Source: Clostridium sp. UBA6640
Lineage (GTDB): Bacteria; Bacillota; Clostridia; Clostridiales; Clostridiaceae
Length of the DNA: 43,008 nucleotides
Assembly: GCF_002455975.1 (NCBI RefSeq)
Contig: NZ_DKLM01000083.1
Location: 15,463-58,470, forward strand
Direction: 5' to 3'
Shown: positions 1 through 8,768 of the stretch, piece by piece
Numbering within the stretch: position 1 is the first letter of the stretch
How the letters are laid out: the number at the start of each line of letters is the position of its first letter
The notes under the pieces: model-generated
Seen by the model: only the letters and a program-made list of their open reading frames with translations
What the model was told of the DNA's origin: nothing
Database searches by the model: none
Made by a program: the position numbers and the translations under genes

Positions 1-269
1 ATTTTTCATTCATAGAAAAGAATTTTCGTTATGGAAATTAAAATCATGCATAAGTTAAATTTTCACTAAGGAACCCTTTATTATTGGGCTTATACAAAGG
101 TTATTGTTACTTATTATATTTAAATCCTATACCTTTGTCAAAGAATTATTTCCTTCAATAATTTTTCCATAAAAAACTAGTATATCAATTTAAAACTTCT
201 CTACAAAAGAGAAGTATCCATAATTGTTCATTGTCAATTTTCCATTCTCAATTGCCTAACCTTGTATCA
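1..269. other. non-coding, AT-rich upstream region
   Basis: No reading frame here looks coding on either strand. The only clear structure is an 8-bp inverted repeat at 195-215 (ACTTCTCT / AGAGAAGT, 5-nt loop). It has no run of T on either side, so a terminator role is doubtful. The segment probably separates an unseen upstream gene from the glnS promoter. Confidence 0.4.
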
Positions 270-298
270 TTGACAAATTACTCTGAATAGTATAAAAT
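270..298 (+). promoter_or_regulatory. sigma-A type promoter of the glnS T-box leader
   Basis: A perfect -35 TTGACA (270-275) is followed after 17 nt by TAAAAT (293-298). It lies just upstream of the T-box leader, with transcription expected to begin near 305. Confidence 0.7.
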
Positions 299-401
299 AT
301 GTTAAAAAATACATACTATAATAAAGCGATGATGAGAAGAGTAGATAAATTGTTTCTTTTACAGAGAGCCTTGGTAGCTGAAAAAAGGCAGAGAAAAGTT
401 T

Positions 402-436
402 AGGCATCTTTAATCAATTATTTTCTTTTAGATGCC
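402..436 (+). repeat. 35-nt hairpin repeat, copy 1 (inside T-box Stem I)
   Basis: The segment starts AGGCATCTTT and ends AGATGCC, so its ends pair (GGCATCT with AGATGCC). It matches 698-732 at 31 of 35 positions. It sits between the apical part of Stem I and the probable specifier, where it would form an extra arm. Confidence 0.7.
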
Positions 437-649
437 CTATCGAAACAAGCCTCTGAGCTTCATACCGATCCTTTAAGTAATGTAAAATTTACCTTAAGGG
501 GGAGGCTATGACAGGAGCTCCTGTTACAGAGCTAGGGTATAAGTAGTTTAATTTTATTTTAACTTAAAATTATTTTGAACACTACCGTACCTGATAAGGT
601 TAATATGGCAACATATTGATAAATTGGGGTGGCACCACGAAGATAATAG

Positions 650-694
650 CTCTCGTCCCCAAGACTAATAAGTCTTGGAGGTGAGAGTTTTTTT
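650..694 (+). terminator. intrinsic terminator of the glnS T-box leader
   Basis: CTCTCG-CCCCAAGACT pairs with AGTCTTGG-GGTGAGAG, followed by seven T. The 5' arm and the upstream T-box sequence can pair instead to form the antiterminator, as usual for this riboswitch class. Confidence 0.85.
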
Positions 695-697
695 ATT

Positions 698-732
698 AGG
701 CATCTTTGATCTATTATTTTCTTTCAGATGTC
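698..732 (+). repeat. 35-nt hairpin repeat, copy 2 (after leader terminator)
   Basis: Second copy of the 402-436 element, directly after the terminator T-run and about 20 nt before the glnS ribosome binding site. Four substitutions separate the copies; one changes a G-C pair of the hairpin to a G-T pair. Confidence 0.65.
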
Positions 733-769
733 TAATATCATTATTTTTTTATAAAAGGGAGGATTTAAA

Positions 770-2464
770 ATGTGTCACTCAACAGATAAAAATGAAAATA
801 TAATTGTTCAAAATTTTATAGATAAAGTTGTGGAGGAAGATATTAAAAATAAGAGCTTTAGCAGAGATATCTGTACCCGTTTTCCACCAGAGCCAAATGG
901 CTACCTTCACATTGGCAGTGCTTATGCTATTAGTATTAGTTATGGTATTGCTACTAAATATGGTGGAAAATTTAACTTACGTTTTGACGATACTAATCCA
1001 GTAAAAGAAAATATTGAATATGTAGATTCTATTATTGAAGATATGAAATGGATTGGCTTTGATCCTGAGGATAGAATTTATTATGGCTCTGACTATTCAG
1101 ATATGATATATGAATTTGCCCTCAAACTAATAAAGTGTGGAAAGGCATATGTTTGTGACTTAACCCCAGAAGAAATGCGAGAATATAGGGGTACACTAAC
1201 TACATCTGGAAAAGATAGTCCCTATAGAAATAGGACTATAGAAGAAAACCTTGATTTATTTGAAAGGATGAAAAATGGTGAATTTCCTGCTGCTTCAAAG
1301 GTCTTAAGGGCTAAAATAGATATGTCTTCACCAAATATAAATCTTAGAGATCCTGTAATATACAGAATAAACTTTGCTCATCATTATAGAACTGGCGATA
1401 AATGGTGCATCTACCCTATGTATGACTTTGCTCATCCATTACAAGATGCAATTGAAGGCATTACTCATTCCCTTTGTTCCATTGAGTTTAAGAACCATAG
1501 ACCATTGTACGAATGGTTCTTAAAAGAACTAGACATAAAAGAACCTCCAAAACAAAGAGAGTTTGGAAGATTAAATTTAACAGGAGTTGTAACTAGCAAA
1601 AGATATTTAAGAGAACTAGTATTTGGTGGTTATGTAGATGGATGGGATGATCCAAGATTGCCTACCCTTAAAGGATTACGCCGCAGAGGAATTACACCTG
1701 AAAGTATAAAAGATTTTCTATCAGAGATAGGTGTATTTAGAAATGAAAGTACCATAGATATATCTTTGCTTGAACACACTTTACGTCAAGATTTAAAATC
1801 TAAAGTGAATTGTGTTATGGGAGTTTTAAATCCACTAAAAATTACTATAACTAACTATGATGAAACTAAAGTAGAATATTTAGAAATTGAAAATAATAAT
1901 GAAAATCCATCACTAGGAACTAGATTAGTACCTTTCTCAAAAACGTTATATATCGAAAGAGAGGATTTTATGGAAAGTCCAATTAAGGGCTTTCATAGAT
2001 TATCTCCTGGGAAAGAAGTACGATTAAAAGGAGCCTATTTTATAAAATGTGAAGATATAGTTAAAGATCCATCTACTGGCGAAATAACAGAACTACTTTG
2101 CAGCTATGATCCTGAAACTAAAAGTGGTTCTGGATTTACTGGTAGAAAAGTTAAAGGAACAATCCATTGGGTATCAGCTAATCATGGAATTAAGGCAGAG
2201 GTACATCTTTATGATAAATTGATTTCTGATGAAGAATTATTAAAGGACAACTCAAAACGTTGGGAGGAAAGAATAAATCCAACTTCCTTAATAAAACTTA
2301 AAAATTGTATATTGGAGCCTTCTTTAAAGGATGCACCTATAGAAAGCAAATATCAATTTATTAGACATGGATACTTTTGTGTAGATAAGAAATATACTTC
2401 TGATAAAAGTCTAGTATTTAATAGAATAGTACCACTAAAAGATTCTTGGAATAAAAAATTGTAG
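770..2464 (+). CDS. glnS: glutaminyl-tRNA synthetase
   Basis: Class I aminoacyl-tRNA synthetase that charges tRNA-Gln with glutamine in the cytoplasm. The 564-aa length fits the family. The HIGH-type signature PEPNGYLHIG is at residues 40-49 and the KMSKS-type loop VVTSKR at 273-278. The C-terminal half, from about residue 345, matches the beta-barrel anticodon-binding region, including the run GFHRLSPGKEVRLKGAY. The ATG is preceded by GGGAGG with good spacing. The gene stands alone behind its own promoter and T-box leader, so expression should rise when uncharged tRNA-Gln accumulates. Confidence 0.97.
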   Translation: MCHSTDKNENIIVQNFIDKVVEEDIKNKSFSRDICTRFPPEPNGYLHIGSAYAISISYGIATKYGGKFNLRFDDTNPVKENIEYVDSIIEDMKWIGFDPEDRIYYGSDYSDMIYEFALKLIKCGKAYVCDLTPEEMREYRGTLTTSGKDSPYRNRTIEENLDLFERMKNGEFPAASKVLRAKIDMSSPNINLRDPVIYRINFAHHYRTGDKWCIYPMYDFAHPLQDAIEGITHSLCSIEFKNHRPLYEWFLKELDIKEPPKQREFGRLNLTGVVTSKRYLRELVFGGYVDGWDDPRLPTLKGLRRRGITPESIKDFLSEIGVFRNESTIDISLLEHTLRQDLKSKVNCVMGVLNPLKITITNYDETKVEYLEIENNNENPSLGTRLVPFSKTLYIEREDFMESPIKGFHRLSPGKEVRLKGAYFIKCEDIVKDPSTGEITELLCSYDPETKSGSGFTGRKVKGTIHWVSANHGIKAEVHLYDKLISDEELLKDNSKRWEERINPTSLIKLKNCILEPSLKDAPIESKYQFIRHGYFCVDKKYTSDKSLVFNRIVPLKDSWNKKL

Positions 2465-2567
2465 ATATATCACTTCTAAAATTGATGTATTTATTAAAAT
2501 AAATTCTACTTTTTAGTATTCTAATTAAAGCTACTAAATTCACAAGATATAATTAGGAAGGCTTTTT

Positions 2568-2702
2568 ATGGAGAAGAAAACATTTATTAGTAAGTTATTG
2601 GAAGAGTAGCAGCTTGATTATGTTTATAGAAATAATGAGAGGATACATTTCTCGATGGGATATGTATCCTCTCATGAATATTATATTGAAAATATAAGCT
2701 AA
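2568..2702 (+). pseudogene. short degenerate reading frame with in-frame TAG
   Basis: An ATG with a good ribosome binding site (AGGAAGG, 6-nt spacing) opens 13 codons, then TAG at 2607-2609. The same frame continues for 30 codons (QLDYVYRNNERIHFSMGY...) to TAA. The second part contains a 14-bp perfect inverted repeat, so it may be non-coding structure rather than protein. I do not recognise the product. It is either a decayed small gene or a chance frame overlying a terminator-like hairpin. Confidence 0.3.
2635..2675. terminator. 14-bp perfect inverted repeat between convergent genes
   Basis: ATGAGAGGATACAT (2635-2648) and its exact complement (2662-2675) flank a 13-nt loop. It lies between glnS (+) and the convergent gene ending at 2858 (-), where a bidirectional terminator would be expected. 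No strong T-run follows on either strand, so termination is inferred from position and stability. Confidence 0.4.
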
Positions 2703-2857
2703 TTCAAATACCATTAGTTCATGTACATTTAATAGCAAAATATCCGCAAAAACGGCCATAAGCTTAGTTACATTAAGAATTTATATCTATTTTAATGCTA
2801 AATTCAATACTTGTAGTGACATAGCTTATTTTACTATCTCATATAAAACTTAAAGAA

Positions 2858-3076
2858 TTAGCCTTCTTTAAAATATACTTTAATTGCATCATAAATAACT
2901 CCAAATCCAATAATTAATGATAAAGTTCTCATAATGAATTCACTAACAAGAAGTCCTCCTAATATTTTACTTTCATCATATAAACGACCTGTAATTATTA
3001 TTGGAGCTACCATAATTAAAACACCTAAAATACAGCCAATAATGCACAAAATAGCTTTTTTTGAATCTATCTTCAT
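2858..3076 (-). CDS. small two-helix membrane protein, unknown function
   Basis: A 72-aa hydrophobic protein. Two predicted membrane segments span about residues 8-28 (ILCIIGCILGVLIMVAPIII) and 42-62, joined by a short polar loop (GRLYDESK). The C-terminus is short and charged. The start has a clear GGAGAAAT ribosome binding site. I do not recognise the family. It follows a degenerate Gly/Ser/Asn-rich frame (3114-3299) and both probably depend on the promoter at 3330-3358. Confidence 0.6.
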   Translation of the reverse strand: MKIDSKKAILCIIGCILGVLIMVAPIIITGRLYDESKILGGLLVSEFIMRTLSLIIGFGVIYDAIKVYFKEG

Positions 3077-3113
3077 TTAATTTCTCCTATCTTATTTGTC
3101 TTAATTATAAAAA

Positions 3114-3299
3114 TTAAAAGTATGAATATCCTTCCACATTAACATATCTATAATGATTAGATGAATATGATAATGAAAAATTTACTGAACTATTTTGACC
3201 ACTCCCAATATTAACTCCACCCTGTACACTGGTAGAACCATTATCATAAAAGTCTCCTCCTTGAAAATAAATTACCTGTTCTATCTCTTTAAAACTATA
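3114..3299 (-). pseudogene. remnant or frameshifted Gly/Ser/Asn-rich peptide gene
   Basis: One frame runs 61 codons without an ATG and ends in TAA. Its protein (...DFYDNGSTSVQGG... to ...RYVNVEGYSYF) has the composition of a real secreted or surface peptide, rich in Gly, Ser, Asn and Tyr. A near-ideal ribosome binding site (AAGGAGGAGA) with an ATG at 3245-3247 lies inside it but opens a different frame that stops after 21 codons at 3182. A one-base indel in a former gene would explain both. No homologue is recognised; upstream of 3299 the frame is closed by several stops. Confidence 0.35.
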
Positions 3300-3329
3300 C
3301 TAAATTTAATGGAGTTAAACTTATGGTAA

Positions 3330-3358
3330 ATTATACCATTGCTTTTTATGTAAGTCAA
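3330..3358 (-). promoter_or_regulatory. consensus sigma-A promoter
   Basis: On the minus strand TTGACT (3358-3353), a 17-nt spacer and TATAAT (3335-3330). It reads into the degenerate frame at 3114-3299 and the 72-aa membrane protein gene. Confidence 0.7.
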
Positions 3359-3457
3359 CCCATAAATAGGCTAAAACTATCAAATTAGCATTAAACACAT
3401 ATATAAGAAATAGCTTGAATTATTTAGTTAATTATTTGCTATTAACCAATTAAATAA

Positions 3458-3477
3458 AGTGTGGTAAAATCCACACT
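3458..3477 (-). terminator. intrinsic terminator of the phosphatase gene
   Basis: Seven-bp stem AGTGTGG / CCACACT with a 6-nt loop, followed on the minus strand by TTTATTTAATT. It lies 31 nt beyond the stop of the histidine phosphatase gene. Confidence 0.55.
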
Positions 3478-3508
3478 CTATTATTTTAAATTGCTCTAAT
3501 CCTATTAA

Positions 3509-4042
3509 CTATTTTGTATATAAATACAATGTGCCATTTTTAGGCCTTTTTACACTTTTACCTTTAAATCCTCTATTTTTAAGTTTCTTTTGTAATGTAT
3601 TCATAAAAAAACCATGGCAAACAATTAGTATATTTTCATTTGAGTCTAAATCTATATTAGATAAAAACTCATCTATTCTCTTTTCCGTATCTTTTCTACT
3701 TTCCTTTTGAGATTTATGATTAAAGAACCATGCACATCTTCCACTTATAGCCCAAAATATATATGGTAATTTAACATTACTTTTAAATATTGGTGATATA
3801 GGTACTTCTCTTAACAAATGAGTTTTTGTTATTTCTTCTTTGAATATGCTTTCAGCGGTTTTAACAGCTCTATATAAATCACTAGAGAAGCATTTATCCC
3901 ACTTAATATGCCCTAAATCTATGTCATTTTCTATAATATCATCTTCATCATATTTTCTTACCAATGCTTTAAACTCATCCGAGGTCATAGATAATACTTT
4001 ATCACAATCCACTTTAAAATGTCTTATTAATCCTATATTCAT
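3509..4042 (-). CDS. histidine phosphatase family protein (phosphoglycerate mutase-like)
   Basis: A 177-aa protein of the histidine phosphatase superfamily, enzymes that move phosphate through a phospho-histidine. The N-terminal catalytic motif is LIRHF (R7, H8; the usual RHG has F in place of G). A conserved arginine follows in SSDLYRAV (R58). An acidic residue sits in REVPIS and the second histidine in VCHGF (H143). No signal peptide. The substrate cannot be read from sequence. The start has AGAGGT ahead of ATG. It lies 48 nt downstream of the histidine kinase gene with no visible promoter between, so it is probably the last gene of that transcript. Confidence 0.8.
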   Translation of the reverse strand: MNIGLIRHFKVDCDKVLSMTSDEFKALVRKYDEDDIIENDIDLGHIKWDKCFSSDLYRAVKTAESIFKEEITKTHLLREVPISPIFKSNVKLPYIFWAISGRCAWFFNHKSQKESRKDTEKRIDEFLSNIDLDSNENILIVCHGFFMNTLQKKLKNRGFKGKSVKRPKNGTLYLYTK

Positions 4043-4090
4043 ACTATACCTCTTAACCCTCTCTTGTAATTTTAAAAATTAATATGTATT

Positions 4091-5356
4091 TTATGACATA
4101 CTCAAATTTGAATTAACAGCTAAAAAAGTGATGGTAAAAATAGTCCCATCTTTAACTTTGCTTTTAACTTCAATCATCCCATCATGACTTTCTACTATCG
4201 CTTTAGAAAGAGCTAGTCCAATTCCTACAGATTCTGTTTTCTTACTCCTTTTCCCTTTATAAAATCTTTTAAATATATTATGTATATCTTCCTTAGAAAT
4301 TCCTTCTCCATTATCCTTTATAATAATTCTAATGCACACCGGTGTCCTTTCTGTAAAAACTTCTACTTCTCCGCCCTCAGCTGTATGCTCTAGTGAATTT
4401 TTAACTATATTTATAATTGCTTCGCTAAGCCAGTTTGAATCATGTACCATCATAATTTGGGAGTCTTTTTTATTAAATATAAGGTTTATTTTTTCCTCTT
4501 CTGCCTTCCCTTGAAGTGCTTCAACAGCATCCTTCACAGTTTCATTTATATCATAATTATTCTTTTCAAACCTAATTACTCCAGCATCTAATTTAGCAAC
4601 TTTAAGCAAACTTTTTACAAGCCATTCAATTCTATTTAATTGTTTCCCACCATTTTCTAAAAATTCTTTTCTCTTCTCATCATCCAAGTTCCTGTTTAAA
4701 AGTATATCATTATATATTATTAAAGATGATATAGGCGTTTTAAGCTGATGTGAAATATCTGAAAGTATATCTACTAAAAAATTTTTCTCTTTTTGTATAG
4801 CTAAAAAATTATTCCTTATAATTACTCTCATATTGTTGAAAGAATAAGCAAGTTTTGCAAAAGTTCCTTCTGCATTTTCATAAATTCCAACATCAAAATT
4901 GTATTCTACTATATTTTCTGCAGCCATTATAAGCCTTTCAAGTCTTTTATAAATTCTTATATATTGAATAGAATTTTGTAAAAATATAATAATGAAGAAT
5001 ATTAATAAACAACTAAGTATGCCTTTTAAAGCCATACTATAACTATCATTCATTGTTGGTATAAACTTTATTTCTAATTTTTCATTAAAGCCATATTCAC
5101 TTAATACTTTTCTACCTGCTTCTATGTTTTCTTCATTAGCCCCTTTTGTTATCACAGGAATTATTTCATCACTTAATTCTGGATGGTTTTTAATTATTTC
5201 ACCTGCTAAAGCCATGGTGCTTTCTGTATAATTTATTTTTATCTTATTATAACTCCTATCCATTATAAAAAAAGAAGTTATTAACATAATAAAGGCTAAT
5301 GCTAATATAATTAATGAACTTCTTTTTAGTTCTGGATTAGTAAAATATTTAGTCAT
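4091..5356 (-). CDS. sensor histidine kinase
   Basis: A 421-aa membrane sensor kinase. Membrane segments lie at about residues 14-32 and 108-128, enclosing an extracellular domain of about 75 residues. A HAMP-like linker follows. The phospho-acceptor motif is SHQLKTP with H203. The ATPase part has an N box (INIVKNSLEHT) and glycine boxes (DNGEGIS, GIGLALS). It begins 6 nt after the stop of the response regulator 5363-6058, its obvious partner, which it should phosphorylate. The sizeable external domain argues against the BceS type that has almost none. Confidence 0.92.
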   Translation of the reverse strand: MTKYFTNPELKRSSLIILALAFIMLITSFFIMDRSYNKIKINYTESTMALAGEIIKNHPELSDEIIPVITKGANEENIEAGRKVLSEYGFNEKLEIKFIPTMNDSYSMALKGILSCLLIFFIIIFLQNSIQYIRIYKRLERLIMAAENIVEYNFDVGIYENAEGTFAKLAYSFNNMRVIIRNNFLAIQKEKNFLVDILSDISHQLKTPISSLIIYNDILLNRNLDDEKRKEFLENGGKQLNRIEWLVKSLLKVAKLDAGVIRFEKNNYDINETVKDAVEALQGKAEEEKINLIFNKKDSQIMMVHDSNWLSEAIINIVKNSLEHTAEGGEVEVFTERTPVCIRIIIKDNGEGISKEDIHNIFKRFYKGKRSKKTESVGIGLALSKAIVESHDGMIEVKSKVKDGTIFTITFLAVNSNLSMS

Positions 5357-5362
5357 GACCCA

Positions 5363-6058
5363 CTACTCCTTTTCAACTTCCAAATGCCACTCATATCCAA
5401 GGCCTCTTTTAGTTTTTATATATTCAGGATTTGAGGAATCGTCTTCTATTTTTTCTCTAATCCTTTTTATATATACAGAAAGAGTATTTGTATCAAAATA
5501 TGCTCCCGAACCTTCTATCAATTTATCTAGTATCTCTTCTCTGCTCATCAGCTTTTGAGAATTCATCATAAAATTTAAAATAAGCTTGTACTCTTGTGAA
5601 GAAAGTATTATTTCTTCTCCCCTTTTTTCAACTTTTGCAGTTTCTGTATCTAAAACTATATCTTTAGATTTAAATATATGTTTTTTATAAACTTCATTTC
5701 TAAATCTTCTTTGAATAGCCTTGATTCTTGAAATAAGTTCTTTTACCTTAAATGGTTTTACTATATAATCATCTGCCCCAATGTCTAATCCTAAAACAAT
5801 ATTTACCTCATCATCACAAGCAGTTAAGAATATTATAGGAACTTCACTTTTGCTTCTTATATATTTACATACATCATAACCACTTCCATCAGGAAGCATT
5901 ACATCTAATATGATTATATCAAATTCATTTTCATTAAAAGCTTTTAGAGCTTCTTCTACATCTTCAGCTCTTGTAACATAAAACCCTTCATCTTTAAGGG
6001 TAAATTCAATTCCTAAAGCTAACCCTTCATCGTCTTCTACTAAAAGTATTCTATTCAT
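5363..6058 (-). CDS. OmpR/PhoB-family response regulator
   Basis: A 231-aa two-domain regulator. The receiver domain covers about residues 1-118, with acidic residues at 9-10 (EDD), phospho-acceptor D52 (LDVMLP) and the KPF motif. The C-terminal winged helix carries the ends LSSQEYKL and YIKTKRGLGYEWH. The ATG follows GGGGGATAGGA. It lies downstream of the ABC exporter genes but is separated from them by an intrinsic terminator at about 6119-6147, so it relies on its own promoter or on readthrough. The likely target is the exporter operon. Confidence 0.93.
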   Translation of the reverse strand: MNRILLVEDDEGLALGIEFTLKDEGFYVTRAEDVEEALKAFNENEFDIIILDVMLPDGSGYDVCKYIRSKSEVPIIFLTACDDEVNIVLGLDIGADDYIVKPFKVKELISRIKAIQRRFRNEVYKKHIFKSKDIVLDTETAKVEKRGEEIILSSQEYKLILNFMMNSQKLMSREEILDKLIEGSGAYFDTNTLSVYIKRIREKIEDDSSNPEYIKTKRGLGYEWHLEVEKE

Positions 6059-6108
6059 AAATCCTATCCCCCTGTATGTCTTTATAAAATTATTATATAA
6101 AATTACAT

Positions 6109-6147
6109 AAAAAAAACAAAGCTCTGTTCCATATTTTCACAGAGCTT
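6109..6147 (-). terminator. intrinsic terminator after the FtsX-type permease gene
   Basis: Stem AAGCTCTG / CAGAGCTT (6119-6126 and 6140-6147) followed on the minus strand by TGTTTTTTTT. It separates the exporter genes from the two-component genes on the same strand. Confidence 0.8.
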
Positions 6148-6213
6148 CTAAAGTAGCTTTAATTCTTAATTGATAAACTGTTAATTTGTTATTGAATAAA
6201 TTTATAAATTAAT

Positions 6214-8754
6214 TTATTGTTCTCCTCTTATTACTTCAACGATATTTTCTTTTTTAATTCTATTTAAAGGTTTTATTACTGCTATCACGCCTATAAATAT
6301 AGACGCTCCAATAGCAATACTTATAGTTTTCCAAGGAATACCCCATTTAAATCCCATTATACCTATCATTGTGGTAGACATAAGGTGTGATAGTATCGTT
6401 CCAACAATAGCTCCCAAACAAGAACCATATACTCCATAAAGAATTCCTTCAGTCAAAATCATTGATCTTATGTTTTTATAAGTCATCCCTAATGCACTTA
6501 ATGATGCAATTTCTTTTCTTCTTAAGATTAAATTAGTAGTTATGGTATTTATTATATTTACTACTCCAATTAGAGATACTACTGCTACAAATCCATATAA
6601 TAATATATTTATTTGAAGATTATTAGCTCTTATCTCTTCTGCTTCTTTACTAGTATTCATAACCTTTATTCCGTTCATATCTCCCAAAGGTTGAATCCAC
6701 TTTTCAAATTCATTTTCTTTCTTTTCATCCTTTAATATTATTCCTGCAGATTTATAAGGAATTTTTTCAACATTTATATTAGATATATTTTTCATAACAT
6801 CCTTTGGAGTTATTATTTTTAAATGGTCTGAGTTTCCATAAAGCGGATATGGTGCATAATCTACTATTGCTGATACTGTAACTTTTATCATTTCATTTTT
6901 ATTAAAATTATTTATTTTACTATTGTCTTCTAAATTTTTTATATTTATAATAGGCATATTCTTGTAAATATAAAAGCTATCTCCAACTTTTAGATTGGTA
7001 AGAGGAAGCTCATAATATTTATCTTCCCCTCTAAGCGTTTCATTCTTTATAAGTATAATACCATTTTCTTCAATCATTTTTTCTTTATCTAATTTACCAC
7101 TAGTTATATAACTTTCAGTATTTTTAAGTTTTATATCATCATATACATCAAAGAGAACGTTTAATGAAGTCATTTCTTCTCCATTAAAATTTGTTTTATT
7201 ATATGTATGTGGTGCAGCTTCAGTTATTATCTTTTCCTTTTTATCATCTGAAATTACTGCTCTTGATACATAATTTTCATAGTTTACACATAGTTCTTTA
7301 ACTTCATTACTATTTTTTATTTTATTTATTATATCCTCAGTTATAGTACTTTTTCCATCTATTAAAAAACGATTATTATCTAATAAGCTTAGAATCTCAA
7401 AATTATTTTTTTCCTCTTCTGATTTATGTGGTGTAAAATTAATGGTCATATTTATAAAAGAAGTAAAAAATATGAATAATGTAACACTTATTATCATTGA
7501 GAATACTGTAATTCTAAATCTCTTTTTATTTCTTTTTATATTTTTAAAAGCCATCAATCCATTTATATTTAGTAATTTTTTTGCTAGCCTGCCTCTATTT
7601 TTCTTTATCTTTTCTTTTGTTATAGAAGCCCTGCTGCTAATTGCTATTAGAGGAGATACTTTTCCTGCAAATTTTGCTGGTATTAATGCTGATATATATA
7701 TTGAAATTAGTCCAACCACTGCACTTATAGCTAATATTTCATAAGATATAACCATGTCTAAAGAGCCAAAAGCGCTACTAGATATAATTTTAAATATCTG
7801 ATCTATAGCCCACATGGCAAATATGCCGCATAAAATTCCTAATGGAACTCCTATTAAACTTATTAAAGTAGCTTCCCTTAATACTATTTTTTTTATTTGC
7901 TTTGGAGTTGCACCTACAGCCCTTAAAAGTCCAAATTGTTTTATTCTCTCAACTACGCTTATCTGAAATGAATTATATACAACTGCTATTGTGGCAATTA
8001 TTACTATGGTAATTATTATCCCAGCTATATAAGCTAAACTATTATTTATAGATTTATTTTGCCCTTCCCCTAAAAGTCTTAATAACTCTTCATTAGTTTC
8101 TATATTTTTAAATGTACCTCTTAATTCTTCTACTGTATCAGAAATATCTGCCTTTTTAGATATAGTTGCAAACATTCCAGATTTCTCCATATCAAATTTA
8201 TCCGAATAAACAATTCCTGTAGATGCTCCACTAAATTGACTATATGAATTATTTTTAATTAATCCTGTAATTTTAAATTCCTCTATTTTTCCATCCTGAA
8301 GTTGCAATTTTATGGTATCTCCTAGTTTAGGAGTATTATCAATATAATTTAACACCCAACTTTCTAAGGCTATTTCTCCATCTTCTTTTGGAATTTCTCC
8401 TTCAATAGCTTTATAAGGTAAAAGTTCTAGAGCATTTTTATCAAGTTTAAATAGTTCTATACTTTTTGATGATTTTAAAGAAATTTTATCCCACTGCTCC
8501 TTAAGTCCAACCTTTTCTATTTTAGGATTATTCTTAATTTTATCGTAATCACTATCATTTAACTTAGCAATGGCAATATGAAATGAGCCAGCACCCTCTA
8601 TAGCATCTTGAATAAAAGTATTTTGCATACTCTTCATAAATAAACCTATAGATGTAATAAGTGCTACAGAAAGTATTATTCCACAAATCGTTAATACAGT
8701 TCTTTTTTTATTATGCTTTAAATATTTATTAGTTATATCTTTATAGCTTTTCAT
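6214..8754 (-). CDS. FtsX/MacB-type ABC transporter permease, two FtsX domains
   Basis: An 846-aa integral membrane protein. About eight membrane segments are arranged as two copies of one helix, a large extracellular domain and three helices. The first set has a helix near residues 19-40 and three more around 240-365. The second begins near 410 and ends with three helices around 705-835. FtsX-type coupling sequences occur twice, for example ERIKQFGLLRAVGATPKQIK and RRKEIASLSALGM. Such exporters act on lipoproteins, peptides or antimicrobial compounds rather than small solutes. SD AAGGGGGAA precedes the ATG; the ATPase gene ends 14 nt upstream. Substrate unknown; the linked two-component system suggests a stress or antimicrobial peptide role. 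Confidence 0.88.
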   Translation of the reverse strand: MKSYKDITNKYLKHNKKRTVLTICGIILSVALITSIGLFMKSMQNTFIQDAIEGAGSFHIAIAKLNDSDYDKIKNNPKIEKVGLKEQWDKISLKSSKSIELFKLDKNALELLPYKAIEGEIPKEDGEIALESWVLNYIDNTPKLGDTIKLQLQDGKIEEFKITGLIKNNSYSQFSGASTGIVYSDKFDMEKSGMFATISKKADISDTVEELRGTFKNIETNEELLRLLGEGQNKSINNSLAYIAGIIITIVIIATIAVVYNSFQISVVERIKQFGLLRAVGATPKQIKKIVLREATLISLIGVPLGILCGIFAMWAIDQIFKIISSSAFGSLDMVISYEILAISAVVGLISIYISALIPAKFAGKVSPLIAISSRASITKEKIKKNRGRLAKKLLNINGLMAFKNIKRNKKRFRITVFSMIISVTLFIFFTSFINMTINFTPHKSEEEKNNFEILSLLDNNRFLIDGKSTITEDIINKIKNSNEVKELCVNYENYVSRAVISDDKKEKIITEAAPHTYNKTNFNGEEMTSLNVLFDVYDDIKLKNTESYITSGKLDKEKMIEENGIILIKNETLRGEDKYYELPLTNLKVGDSFYIYKNMPIINIKNLEDNSKINNFNKNEMIKVTVSAIVDYAPYPLYGNSDHLKIITPKDVMKNISNINVEKIPYKSAGIILKDEKKENEFEKWIQPLGDMNGIKVMNTSKEAEEIRANNLQINILLYGFVAVVSLIGVVNIINTITTNLILRRKEIASLSALGMTYKNIRSMILTEGILYGVYGSCLGAIVGTILSHLMSTTMIGIMGFKWGIPWKTISIAIGASIFIGVIAVIKPLNRIKKENIVEVIRGEQ

Positions 8755-8768
8755 AATACTTCCCCCTT

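Larger units (their letters stand above)
305..694 (+). promoter_or_regulatory. T-box riboswitch (tRNA-sensing leader) of glnS
   Basis: The leader carries the conserved elements of a T-box. There is a Stem I with AGAGAG near 364 and an apical-loop region after it. The T-box itself is the run GGGGTGGCACCACG at about 626-639, followed by an intrinsic terminator at 650-694. In this class uncharged tRNA pairs with a specifier codon and the T-box bulge and prevents termination. The likely specifier is CAA (446-448), just before the conserved CCTCTGAG run, which fits glutamine and the glnS gene downstream. The exact specifier register is inferred by eye. Stem I is enlarged by a 35-nt hairpin insert at 402-436. 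Confidence 0.85.

Noticed and set aside
3182..3247. 21-aa ORF with an excellent ribosome binding site
   Set aside because: Too short to support as a gene alone; the overlapping frame is more protein-like. Kept as part of the finding on 3114-3358.
7442..7744. 100-aa hydrophobic + strand frame
   Set aside because: Antisense to membrane helices of the FtsX-type permease; no independent start signal.
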